64,000 bases of DNA from VXYL01 sp965199915 (lineage in GTDB: Bacteria; Pseudomonadota; Gammaproteobacteria; Pseudomonadales; Azotimanducaceae): positions 310,001 to 374,000 of the forward strand of contig OZ241348.1 of NCBI GenBank assembly GCA_965199915.1. The letters are read 5' to 3'. This document shows positions 10,001 to 19,900 of the stretch, in pieces. A program made the position numbers and the translations under genes. The notes under the pieces were generated by a model, which ran no database searches, was not told the origin of the DNA, and saw only the letters and a list, made by a program, of their open reading frames with translations. The stretch's first letter is position 1, and the number at the start of each line of letters is the position of its first letter.

Positions 10001-10591
10001 CGCCCGGCGAGCACCGCGCTAACCGAAGCCGTTGCCGACGGCTATTTCCGCCTGCTCGCGGTGAAGGACGAATACGAGGTGGCGCGCCTCTTCGTCTCCG
10101 GCGGCGCCGGTTTCGACCGGCACTTGGCGACGCACTTCGCCGGCCGCTGGCGCGCCACCTACCACTTCGCGCCATCGTGGATCGGACGCAAGGACGCCCG
10201 CGGCCGCACCCGCAAGATCGCCCTGCCGGGCTGGCTCGCGCATCCGGCGCTCCGGATGCTGGCCAGCCTGCGAACGCTGCGCGGCGGCCCGTTCGACGTG
10301 TTCCGACACACCGCCGAACGCAAGCTGGAGCGCTCGCTGCTGGCGCGGTTCGAGGCCGACTTGCGCGAACTCGGCCCGCGTCTCACCGACGCCAACTTCG
10401 ACCACGCGCTGGCGCTGGCGCGTTTGCCGGCGGGCGTCAAAGGCTTCGGGCCCGTGAAAGAAGCCGCCGCCCGCGCCGCGCTGCTGCGCCGCGACGAGTT
10501 GGCCGCGCGGCTGTTCGCCGAGGGCGACGGCGACGGCGAAGACGCTGCAGGCGCAGTCGCTGCGCGGCAGCGACTGCCCACCGCCGCTTAG
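7004..10591 (+). CDS. Indolepyruvate:ferredoxin oxidoreductase, IorA-IorB fusion
   Basis: A 1195-residue single-chain 2-oxoacid:ferredoxin oxidoreductase that decarboxylates aryl or branched 2-oxoacids to acyl-CoA with reduction of ferredoxin, a step in amino-acid breakdown. The N-terminal pyrimidine domain has FVSGYRGSPLGG and FQPGVNEDLAATSVWGTQQ. The thiamine diphosphate part has YCPGCPHN, GIGCHYMAQWMGR and the cofactor motif NLGDGTYFHS. Iron-sulfur cysteines follow (CEGCGDCSVQSSC, CNKDVSCLAGFC). The gamma-type domain has IAGVGGTGVVTVSQLLG and DATGLAQKGGAVVS. Length and order match the fused proteobacterial enzymes. The GTG at 7004 is the first plausible start; its ribosome site is weak, and a TTG at 7013 is an alternative. 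Confidence 0.93.
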   Translation: MVTLLDAQPTGKNEHAGVAETLAEMRYGARGGTTFLSGIQALARLPIDQRRLDIRAARATAGFVSGYRGSPLGGLDRELWRQSALLAELGVVFQPGVNEDLAATSVWGTQQVGLFPGAKHAGVFGLWYGKAPGLDRSSDALRHANAAGTSPLGGVLLAVGDDPGCKSSTLPSASEFALRDLGIPVLAPANAQEVLDFGLFGWALSRYAGCWAGLLAVTDVMDSAMTVEIDPERHVFAQPPRPQGAENPHIRLGDSPLEQEARLEWKLRLATAFAAQSGIDQRIADPARPRLVVVSAGKVYADVREAFAKLGLATGPAIAAAGIRLVKLGMTWPLNAAFLESACRGAGRVLVVEQKRAFVEDQLRSLLFGAPSLRDVEVLGKQHAGGSGAPAALPATGELDAHAIATTLADALAAHGPAPAGAAKVNGAYLAEVRAARHALAEVQLDAKEARLPVYCPGCPHNISTRLPTGARAGAGIGCHYMAQWMGRNTHLPTHMGAEGANWIGQAPFTDEPHLFVNLGDGTYFHSGLLAIRAAVTAGVHITYKILANDAVAMTGGQPVDGALAVADIVAQVRAEGVADVRLVADDPSRHRRRGWPWRERGPRAAPREALDAVQRELRATPGCTVLVYDQTCAAELRRRRRRGLATDPDVRVVINDAVCEGCGDCSVQSSCAAIEPLPTELGVKRAINQTACNKDVSCLAGFCPAMVTLRGARPKRAPARNLDALRARLPLPEGPDAANVLIAGVGGTGVVTVSQLLGTAAHLDGKFVSTLDATGLAQKGGAVVSHVRVSEADAPHAPTRVAQASADVLIAADQITAAGRDVLALLSPNRTLAVVNDHTAPTAAFVLAGDDAGHATPHGEHIRARARATVAVDAHASTKAHFGVATGANVFLLGCAFQSGALPVTLAALEKAIALNGVEVADNLAAFHLGRAAALDGNAGGERESANAPPQAMLPQVSRTLDERIAYRRSFLAAYQDEALASRYEALVRRARAAEQRVRPASTALTEAVADGYFRLLAVKDEYEVARLFVSGGAGFDRHLATHFAGRWRATYHFAPSWIGRKDARGRTRKIALPGWLAHPALRMLASLRTLRGGPFDVFRHTAERKLERSLLARFEADLRELGPRLTDANFDHALALARLPAGVKGFGPVKEAAARAALLRRDELAARLFAEGDGDGEDAAGAVAARQRLPTAA

Positions 10592-10635
10592 GCGCCTGTC
10601 CGTCGTATGATTCCGCCAACACATGTTTCGGGGCG

Positions 10636-11283
10636 ATGAAAGCTGACATGAATAGCAAAGAGCCGCAGGCGGCTGCCGAGATGCTTGCGCTCGGTCGAGC
10701 GTTGCGGCCGACGCTGGCGAACATGTCCGCGACGTTGCGATCGTCGCCACCGTTGGGAGGGGACGTCGCAACGAGCGAGTCGGTGGAAGATCATTTGGCG
10801 CAGATGGAGAACGGTTGCGACTTTGAGGGCAAATTCGAAGAACTCCAACAAGCGCTCGCCGCCGGCAGCGACGAATTGGCCATCCACCGAGCCGTTGGCG
10901 CTTTCGAGGCGCATTTGCAGGTGCTGCTGGATGGCTATGTGGAAGTGCTCGCGTGGGGAGGCGCGACGAGCGCGCGGCGGGGCCGCGATCTGCTTGCGGA
11001 GGTCTATCGCGACATCCTGACTCAGATCAAGGATTGGATCGAGGAGATTGTGGAAACGGTGGAAGATCCCCTAGCCGCCATCAAGCGCCGGGGACTGCCG
11101 ACCAAAGGGAAAGTGAACCTGACAATCCAGCTGACGCTTGATACCCCACCGGAACTTGAGGAATTGGTGCGTTGGGCACGGAAGGACGCGGCACCCGAAG
11201 GCGGCGGCGGATTCTGGCGCATCGTCGCCGGCACTATGCTGGGCATCGGCATCGCCGATTTGCTGTTCTTGGAGGACGAGTAG
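10636..11283 (+). CDS. Hypothetical protein with C-terminal hydrophobic tail
   Basis: 215 residues from the ATG at 10636, preceded by a GGGGCG ribosome site; the second ATG at 10648 is an alternative. The frame is open far upstream, but that part is antisense-like shadow of the oxidoreductase. The protein is acidic and helical (VEDHLAQMENG, LAEVYRDILTQIKDWIEEIV), then KGKVNLTIQLTLDTPPELEEL, then a hydrophobic tail FWRIVAGTMLGIGIADLLF (about 190-208) that could be a tail anchor. I do not recognise the family. It faces the SNF2 helicase gene tail to tail with a 14-base gap. It may be a small membrane-tethered adaptor, but nothing here proves a function. Confidence 0.65.
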   Translation: MKADMNSKEPQAAAEMLALGRALRPTLANMSATLRSSPPLGGDVATSESVEDHLAQMENGCDFEGKFEELQQALAAGSDELAIHRAVGAFEAHLQVLLDGYVEVLAWGGATSARRGRDLLAEVYRDILTQIKDWIEEIVETVEDPLAAIKRRGLPTKGKVNLTIQLTLDTPPELEELVRWARKDAAPEGGGGFWRIVAGTMLGIGIADLLFLEDE

Positions 11284-11297
11284 TTTGGCTGCGGGCT

Positions 11298-13964
11298 TTA
11301 GATTTTGAGCGCAGGGAGCAGACCTGCCAGATCTTCAACTGCTGGGACCTTGAAGTTCGAGTTTTCCCGGGCATCCGCTTCCACAGCTTTGCGAGCTTCC
11401 GCCAACAGGCTCTGTCCATCCAAAGACGCAGGGGCTGGTTCGCCCGTGAGACTTCGAGGGTGGTCGGCGGTGGGGTTGAGCATCTTCAGCAGCTCCCAAT
11501 CGCGGCATAGATCCCACCCGCGTTGGTCGTTCTGCTTTGCGCCAACCACTACCGGGCGCACATCGTACCCCGTCACGCGATCCCGCACCACAAACACGAA
11601 AAGCGGCGCGTCCAGATCCCGAACAGTGCTCACGGTCCCGTCGAGTTCCTGGCCGTCACGCAGCGCGCGATCGAGTACCCGCAGGCCCACGCCCGCCACA
11701 TCCTGCCCCGGCTCGGGACGTGTCTCCCTAGCGAACAGCAGCTTGTAGTCTTCGACAATGGCGAAGTCATCCTTCCACTCTGTTGGGGTCAAGAACTCCA
11801 ACTGGTGGTCCGACTGGGATGGTCTTCGACCACGCACCGTCAGCATGGCCTTCACGAAGGGCACCAGGTCCGGCAGGTCCACACGTGGAATCTCGCCGGC
11901 AATGTCGCCGAAGTCGAAACGGGCGGCGTGGCCGACCAAGCTGCGCACGGTCTCCACCGCGTCTTCGCCACCGAAGGTGGCGGTTTGGCTGTCGAACCAA
12001 CGCCGTAGTGTGTTGCCTTCCAGTTTCGGATCGGCATCGGAGAAGACGCTAGTGAACACGCTGGACGACGCCATGCCAATCACGAGCTCACGCATGTCTT
12101 CGGGGTCTTCCATGCCACCCTTGAAGGCAAGCGTAATCCGCTCGAGCTTCTCGTCCAGCAGGTCCCAGATGCGGCTCTCCACCGTGTCTGGATTGCGAAC
12201 AGTCACAACGTCCACGGGTTCTTTCTGGCCGTATCGGCTCAAGCGCCCTACGCGTTGATGCAGGCGCATCGGATTCCACGGCAGGTCGACGTGGATCAAT
12301 GCGCTACAGTGCTCCTGGAGGTCAATGCCTTCACCTGCGGCTTCTGTCGACACCAAGAAGCGGACGTCGCCTCGGTTGAACTGCGCCGCAGCATTGTGAC
12401 GGTCTTGGCGATAGGTCGTCACGTCGCCCGCTTGATTCGCCACGCCTTCAATGTAGCCATCGCCGTTGATGAACGTCACGCTACCGTCCCCGTAGCGACG
12501 CTGGATCGCCGTCATGACGAGGGCTTGAGTAGCCTTGTATTCGGTAAACAGCAGCACTGACCGGCCGTCGAACGACTCCTCAATGATCTCGAGGATGCGC
12601 CTTACCTTGGTCTCGTTGGAGACGTCGTTGGCAGCTTCGAGGAGTTCCTCAATGGCGGGGATCTCGTTCGGATTGAGCCTGACCTTCCCTACCACCTCGG
12701 CGACGCGCTCTTCTAGCGCGCTGATCTCGTCCAAGCTGGCAGGGTCGTCTTCCTCCCTCAGCTTCGCCACGCGCTCGTGGTCCGCTAGAGCTCCCTCAAG
12801 ATCTTCCTCTGCGCTCTTGAGCCGCTTCCAGCGTCCAGTCAAGGCACGACGTACCGCAGCGACCGAGCTCGATGCCAACTTCTGCATGGTGATCAGCGTC
12901 AATATCGCGGTGCGCTGTTCGCTTTGGCCAAGGTGCGCCGCGTATGCCTTGCCGCTCGCAATGAAATTGGTGAGCTTGTCGTAGAACTTCGCCTCTTCGG
13001 GCGAGTAGGCGTAGGTCTCGCGTCGAGTCTTAACCGGCGTGAACAGTAGCTCGCCAGCCATGTCCGTAACACACTGTTTGTTGTTGCGGATCATCACGCT
13101 GCGCAGCTTGCTGAGCTGATCGACCAGAGGGCCGGAGGGATCGAAATCGTCTGGGCGAAGCAGCTTCAAGAGCGAGAGGAAGCCGTAGTCCTTGCCGCGA
13201 TGGGGCGTGCCGGTGAACAGAATCAGAGACTGAATGAGGCCGCGTTGCTGCAGGCTTTCCGCAAGTTGATATGCAAGCGTTCGTCTGCCGTCGTCGTCCA
13301 CGTTCATGTGGTGGGCTTCGTCGACCAGCACGAGGTCCCAAGGATTGGCTTCATGCAAGCGTTCCCAGCGCCCCGCCTTGTCCAGCCGAAGTGTCTGCGC
13401 CGAAGCCACTACACGATCATGCGTGTTCCAGTAGTCGCTGGTCGCCGTGTCCGCATCGGCAACGTAACGCGAGATGCGGATGTCGAACATCTCGCGCAGT
13501 CGCACCTGCCACTGCTCCACCAAGCTCGCCGGCGTGAGAACCAACAGCCTTCGCACCCGCCCGGACGACAGCAGCGGCGTAAGGATGAGACCGGCTTCAA
13601 TGGTCTTGCCAAGCCCCACGTCGTCCGCGACCAGCCAGCGAGCAGGCCACTTCTCCAACACGCGCTTGCAGACCCATAGCTGGTGCGGCAGCAGCGCGAT
13701 GCGGGAGCGGGCAAAGACGCCCCATGCGTCGTTCACCGAGAGAATGCAGTGGGCGAGGATGCGGGCGATCACGGGAAGCGTCGTATCGAAACGGCGTTCC
13801 GCCAGCCGAGTCGAGAGGTCGGCCAGTTGCTCTACTTCGCTGGCAAGACACTCCTCTAGGCCGTGCGGGAACCGAACGACGACGCTCTCGCCTTGGTCGA
13901 CGACCACTTCGCCACGACCAAAGCGAGTGTGGCGCACGCTGTCTCTTCGATTGAACTTCGTCAT
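11298..13964 (-). CDS. SNF2-family (RapA-like) DNA translocase/helicase
   Basis: 888 residues. The helicase motifs are complete: VADDVGLGKTIEAG (motif I, Lys120), VLTPASLVEQW (Ia), VDEAHHM (DEAH at 215-218), LFTGTPHRGKDYGF (III), VLLFTEYKATQ (IV), STEAAGEGIDLQ (V) and HQRVGRLSRYGQ (VI). This is the Snf2/RapA class that moves on double-stranded DNA; similar helicases occur in DISARM and other defence loci. The N-terminus has a small barrel-like segment (GRGEVVVDQGESVVVRFPHG). A charged helical insertion lies between the two RecA lobes. The start codon overlaps the stop of the giant GHKL gene by 4 bases (ATGA at 13961-13964), so the two proteins are translationally coupled and probably work together. 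No methyltransferase or DUF1998 partner is present. Confidence 0.9.
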   Translation of the reverse strand: MTKFNRRDSVRHTRFGRGEVVVDQGESVVVRFPHGLEECLASEVEQLADLSTRLAERRFDTTLPVIARILAHCILSVNDAWGVFARSRIALLPHQLWVCKRVLEKWPARWLVADDVGLGKTIEAGLILTPLLSSGRVRRLLVLTPASLVEQWQVRLREMFDIRISRYVADADTATSDYWNTHDRVVASAQTLRLDKAGRWERLHEANPWDLVLVDEAHHMNVDDDGRRTLAYQLAESLQQRGLIQSLILFTGTPHRGKDYGFLSLLKLLRPDDFDPSGPLVDQLSKLRSVMIRNNKQCVTDMAGELLFTPVKTRRETYAYSPEEAKFYDKLTNFIASGKAYAAHLGQSEQRTAILTLITMQKLASSSVAAVRRALTGRWKRLKSAEEDLEGALADHERVAKLREEDDPASLDEISALEERVAEVVGKVRLNPNEIPAIEELLEAANDVSNETKVRRILEIIEESFDGRSVLLFTEYKATQALVMTAIQRRYGDGSVTFINGDGYIEGVANQAGDVTTYRQDRHNAAAQFNRGDVRFLVSTEAAGEGIDLQEHCSALIHVDLPWNPMRLHQRVGRLSRYGQKEPVDVVTVRNPDTVESRIWDLLDEKLERITLAFKGGMEDPEDMRELVIGMASSSVFTSVFSDADPKLEGNTLRRWFDSQTATFGGEDAVETVRSLVGHAARFDFGDIAGEIPRVDLPDLVPFVKAMLTVRGRRPSQSDHQLEFLTPTEWKDDFAIVEDYKLLFARETRPEPGQDVAGVGLRVLDRALRDGQELDGTVSTVRDLDAPLFVFVVRDRVTGYDVRPVVVGAKQNDQRGWDLCRDWELLKMLNPTADHPRSLTGEPAPASLDGQSLLAEARKAVEADARENSNFKVPAVEDLAGLLPALKI

Positions 13965-16900
13965 CGGGGCAATTCCCAGTCCGGCCCGTGTTTGGCAACA
14001 TGACGAAGCGGTATGTCGAATGAGAGGTGAAGATGCGGCCGCACGGAATCCATCCTGCCATCTTCATGGAGAAAATCGTGGATCGCCTGCGACTTGGAGG
14101 CGGCACTGGAGGTGTCGTCTATGGACAGACCAAGCGGGCGAAGCAGATCCAACACGCTGCCGGCTGGCACATAACAGTCTTTGGTTAAGTGGCTGCCTTT
14201 TTTTGCATCCAAGACACGAAGGCGAACCAATTCGCGCAGACACCAGTGAAAGCCGATTCCCAATGGCATCGGGGGCGCATCGAACTGTGCACCAGCGCCG
14301 GACAACGCATCGTCCATGCGAGGTGCAAGCAGGCGCTGTGCACTATAGAGCTCCCCCGGTCTCCGGTCGGCGGACATGAACAACCTCTGGTATGTATCCA
14401 AGTGTCTACTGATTTGATAGATCGCCGGAAACAAAGAGAGCCACAGCCGGTAACCCAATTGCCCTATGGCTTCGTCCTGCCGGCTACGCAGCACGCTCAT
14501 CCAAGCTGCATCGTTGTCCTCCGGCTGCAGAAACACGTTCCACCACCCCTTGTCTGCGGCCAAATCTAGAAATCCGCGGTGTTGGTGGTCTCGTCTTCCG
14601 CCAAAGCTCTGGCAGGCACCGAGAATTAGGAGCGCGAGCCAATGTTCCCTAGAACCGCACTCAAGGCGACATCCAAGACCACCTTCGCGCAGCCAGTTCG
14701 GCCAGCAGTCCTTCTCGTGTTGGTCTATCACTGCCTGCCGTGTCCAGTCGTCCGTCCACCAGTCCGCCAAGTATTCAAAGAACGCCGCCGCAGCGCTTTC
14801 GTAGTTTGACGGTGGCTCGATGGACTCCTGATGATCAGCATCAATAGGGGGCCACCGAAGCTGCTCGTCTGGGGCCAGCCGCCGGCGTAATTTTGGAATC
14901 TGCTCTCTTTCGTCCAAGCTATTCACGAGTGCGGAATCGAGCGCGGTCCTTAGCCAACCCTGTTCGCGCACCCGGTCTGCTACCTGGTCCCCAAGCTCGC
15001 CCTCCGCGAGGTACCGGAGGGCAGCGAGTCGCACTTCGTCAGACTCCGCATCCAACACCCATTGCGCGAGCGTCTCGGTCGGCGCCTCCATCCTGTCCCG
15101 ACACACCAGAAAAAAAACAACAGCCGGCAGCTCGTCGTCCCTTTCGGCATAGTAGTCGGCGTGCAGTCGACATTCGAGCGGGGCAAACTCGTGCCGTAGC
15201 GATTCGTCGAGCGGTCCGCGAACTACGAGCAGCTTGCGCGTCTCGACCCACCGGCCGGCCTCGGATCGAAACAGCAGTCCATTCAGCCGTTCCCGCAGAT
15301 CGTCCGATTCCCAGTCCTTCTCCTCCTCGGTCAGAAGCCGCAGCCGTCCCAACACTTCGGCATCGGTCGGTTCGACCTTGGAACGCACCAACAGCCCTGC
15401 GAGCGCGGAGAGGCCGAGATACCGCGGGCTGCACAAATCGGCCTCCCGCAGGATGTCTCCGATCTCCCTAGAGACACACTCGTTGGCCGGGTAACGATCC
15501 GTGAAGCGTTCCCACGCACCCAGCTCTTCGCCGACGTCTTCCCGCAACAACACCCCGCTCAGCTCGTAGCGAATCTCGCCGGCGTCCGAGAAGCCACGCA
15601 ACGAGCCCTTCAACCCGTTTGGAACCGCACACGGGCATTTGGAAAGCCAAGCAAGCGCACACAACGCCACTTCTCGCGCAAGTTCCTCCCCATCGCGTCG
15701 GGAGCGCCTCAGCCACCCCTTCGTCAATCCAGACCAGATGCTCTCCCAGAAACTCAGGATGTCAAGGTCCGTCGGCAGACCGAGAGCCGCCCGGACGCAT
15801 ATCCAGTCCGCGTGGGAGCGTTCCAGCAGCGCGCTGAGGGCGTCGCCGGCTTGTTGTCCGATCCTCCTCGCCTTGTCCAGGTTCTTGTCGGTGTCGCCGG
15901 CCAGGCGTCCGCGGCCGGCGTCCAGGTCGAAGCTCCCGTTCACGGCGAACCCAACTGCCGACGGCTCTCTGGTGGGCGCGGTGACCCAGAGAGCGGGAAC
16001 CGAGTCCGGCAGCGGGCGGAATCCCTGCGGTCCAAGCGCCATGAGCAGGCTGCCGTCGTCGGCACGGAAGCAAAGTGCCCTCGTTTGGTCACCCCAGTTG
16101 CCCAGCAGGCGCAGCTCGCCGACCTCTACTCCGGGGCAGACCTCACGGGGTTCCCAAGACCAGAACGATTCCGATGCCGTGATGTGCTTGATGAACCGCA
16201 CGGCCCGACCAAACACGCAGAGGATCCCCGCGAGCGACAGCAATCGTTCCAGCACCCGGGCTCGAACCTCGCTCTCGACTCCGGGCAGATCGATGAGCGT
16301 TCCCGGTTGTCTCGCGTCCGTGCTGAAGGTTCCCAACCGCCGCCGTGCTTCCTGGGTGTCCTCCCAAGGCTGGGGAAGAATCCCCGCCACCACCCGCACG
16401 GCGAGGCGACCACTAAGGATCCGGGGCTGCTCACAGGCCAGCAGTACGCTCTTGAACCCGAGCCCGAACTTGCCGGTCACGCTTTCGTCGCCGGGCTTGT
16501 CGGTGGCGGAGAGGATCAACATCTTCTCAAGGTCTCGACCGTGGCCCCGGCCTTCGCCGTCGAAACCGACTGGCCCGCGGGCGTTGATCGGCCGTCCCCA
16601 ATGCAGAAACGCGAGGCCATCCTCCCGTTCCTCCACCACGAAGCGCCGTGCCGACTCCGGCACTTCACCGACCTCTGATGGATAGGCACGACACTCGCCC
16701 AGCTCGACGGCGGCGTCGTCCGCGTTCTGGAACAGCTCCAGCGGGATGCTGGAAGGGTCGTACTGATACTGTTCGAGCTTGCTCTTGACTGCCTGTAGGA
16801 CGGTCTGCTGTTCGTCCGGGTTACGATCGATGCGTTCGGCAAGTTCGTCGAGCGCTTGGCGCAGCTCTTTCCTAATGGACTCGATCGACTGCATGTTCTC

Positions 16901-19900
16901 CTCGGTTTCCGCTTCGGCGATCCGGCGGCGTAACGAGTCGCAGGTCTTTAACTGTTCGCGGACTTGCTCGCACTGCACGGAGAGCTGCTTGAGGTAGAAT
17001 GGGATGTGGTCGAGGATCAGCCGGCGGGCAATCCCGATCTCAAGCTGATCGCTCTTGGCCAACTCTTGCCACAGAGAACCGAAGTCTGGATTCTTCTGGT
17101 TGTAGAGGTCGGCATAGAGCTGTTCAGTGGTGGTGTGCAGAAGATCGGCAAGCTGTTCCGGCTGAAACCGGTCCGGTTCTATGCGGCGGAGCGGAATCGT
17201 CACCCCGTAGCCTCCCTCCCAGTTCAGGGGGCCGGCCAAGAGTGTGCTCGGGTTCAGATCGAGGGCAACCCGTATCGGGTCACCCACGAGGTTGCGCACC
17301 TCTACATGATCTTCCGACCGCACTTGGACGCCAGCTTGAATGAGTTCCAGTGCTTGATCGGCGGTCTTGCCGCCCATCCACTCGGTCCGCTCCCAAGTTC
17401 CGCCAGGGTCGCGCCACGGCAGTATCCGGCGGAGCCACTCGAAGCTATGCGGATGCAGGTACTCATTGGCCAGTTCGCGCACGCCTGACCCCAGCAGCGC
17501 CAGCACAACACCGACCATGGGTTGCGGCACGAGACTCGGATCCCATGCCCCGAAGTAGTTGCGCAGGATCGAGCGGGCCTCGTCGTGTTGAAGGTCACCC
17601 CGAAGCGCATCTGGCCGATCGCCTCTTGAACTTTGTTCGGCTCCACAGACGAAGTTGCCGAGGATGGACGCCTGTTTCGGGTCGAGCTGGCTGGTACGCA
17701 CCACGCCGTGGGTGCCGGTACACAGCTTCGCGGCATCCCGCCACCGACCATCAATGGACGCAAGTCGCAGACGAGGGAGGTGTTCACGGGCGATCCGACC
17801 ATGGGCCGCCAATTGGCGGAGATAGTTGTCATGAGCCAACTTGCGAAGCTCCCACGGATCGTGGTTTCCGCTGAGCCAGTCCAACACCGCCGCTAGACGC
17901 TGTGATATGTCCTTCGATAGGGCCGGCCCGAGGTGTTTCCAAGCGGTCTCTGGATCGAACGGCCGATCAGACGCCGTTTCCAGCAACCGCCAGCCTGGGA
18001 GTTCGTCGCAGCGAGCGAGCAATCTGACCACGTCGGATCGTGGCTGCGCCGTCCATTGCCCGATGTGGTAGTTCGGCAAGTCTTCCAGTAGCAGCCCCAG
18101 ACGTTCAAGACCGTCGGCACCGGAGGAGAATCCTGTTTCGCGCAGCCACGGCCAAGAGTTGTGGTTCCGCACGTCATCATCAAAGTCGTCGGGCACAGCG
18201 AAGCAGGGGCTGTTTGTTTCCCGGTGCTGCGCGACCAGCCGGTGGGCTTCATCGCCGAGCGCCCCTCGGAGGTCGATGACGTCCTCGGGTCTGACTGCCA
18301 TTTCATGGGTTCTCGGCAGCCAAGCAGTGCTCCGCAGTAGTCGCAGCATGTCTTCGTCGATCCGGGCCGCAAGGCGGTCCAAGGCATCCATGACGTCGAT
18401 CCAGTATCGAACTGGCGCCGCGGCGTGCAGCGCGATTTCGACCCTAGCTCGTTCATCCAAGGGCGATAGCCAGCGCAGCTGCCGGCTTGCGGCGAGCTCG
18501 TTCCGACTAGGCGCGATCAGCGTCGCCTCACGGGTCATGGGGTCTTTGTGGCCCTCGTGGAATCCGGTGCTGGACACCAAGTAAACCTGTTCATGGCTTG
18601 CCGATACCGGCTTTCCCGCCAGAGTGGTATGCAGGGGAAGACGCCGCCAGAGATCCTGATCCTCGATACGAGAGAGGATCTCATCGCGTTCGATTACGGA
18701 GAACTCCTCGGGCGCGTCAATGCTCCGGGCCGTCCTCTGAAGCTCGTCGATCAGCGCCCGGGCATCGATTTCGGCCACGTTGGCGTCGCCCCAACGGCTC
18801 CGGGGGATGGCGTTGGCGAGATCCCCCTCAACCAAGCTCCATCGCGCATCGTCGTGCATTACGGCCCAGAGCCGGTTCCAAGCGCGGTGTTGATCGTGTC
18901 GGCCGATCCAGAGCTTCGCATCGTCGGCATCGCGATGGTCGCGCGAGCCGTGCAGCAGAAAGCGCAAACCACGGCGAGCATCTGAGTCCATACTTGGGTC
19001 GTTGGCCCTCTCGAGCAAGCCGTGGCGGTCGACCATCTCGCCCAAGTGGCCGGTGTACCGGCCCACCGCGGCCAGACAAGCCCGGCCATCGCTCGCCGCG
19101 GGGAGGCGGCTACCGCCTTGGGATTCGTCATCGGAAAAAAGCTCACGGTATGTCTGCGCTTGGACTAGGCAGACCTCGGCGTTCGGCATCGCCCGAGCGA
19201 GCCAAGGAGCGATTCCCATCCTCGCCTCTCGCAATCCTTCCGCAAAGGTGAACAAGCAGCCAGCCGCCCGCACCCGATCGAGGTATTCGACGGACACTGG
19301 CTTCTGGTCCCCCTTCCGCACGTCCTGCACCCTGATGACACGAAGCTCCCGATGCTTCCTTAGGAAGTGCCCCCGGTCTTTGCCGGCAAAGGTCTGCAAC
19401 GTCTGCAACAAGCCTTGCATCGCTGTCAAGATCGGCTGATGCAACTCGTACTTGCCTGGCGAGTCAAGGGCGTGGTCCAACACTCTCAGCCAGGCGGCCA
19501 AGTCTGCTTCGTCGGGTGAAGCCGCACCGAGGGGCTCAGGCTCCATCCCTTTGGGTACAAGCAACACAGGAGTGTCAATGGCCCACAAGTCCGCGAGAAT
19601 CGACTCCGGCAACTCGGCGGCGAGTCCAAGCCGTCTCTCCGAGTGCAGGAAGCCGACGAGGCGGCTCGCTTTGGCTGCCACGCGGCGCCAGTCTTCAGTC
19701 TTGGCCGCCCGTAGACCGCGCCTCAGCACGCCGAGAAACCCGCTCTGCACACGCTCGGCAGAAAGATGGGGTCCCGCGTAGTCTTGGAGAAATTGGATCA
19801 TGTAATCCATTGACGGAGCATCCTCGAACAGGCCATCGAGCCGGGACAGCAGGCGCTCCAGCTCCTGTTCCGACCACCTGCCTGGCTTGTCGGACGCGCC

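Noticed and set aside
7795..10635. A very long plus-strand frame that ends at 11283 could be one 1162-residue protein.
   Set aside because: Its first 900 or so residues are Arg/Ala-rich shadow of the indolepyruvate oxidoreductase in another frame; only the part from 10636 is likely real.
11298..13964. Calling the SNF2 locus DISARM.
   Set aside because: No DUF1998, PLD or adenine/cytosine methyltransferase gene is adjacent; the partner is a GHKL giant instead.
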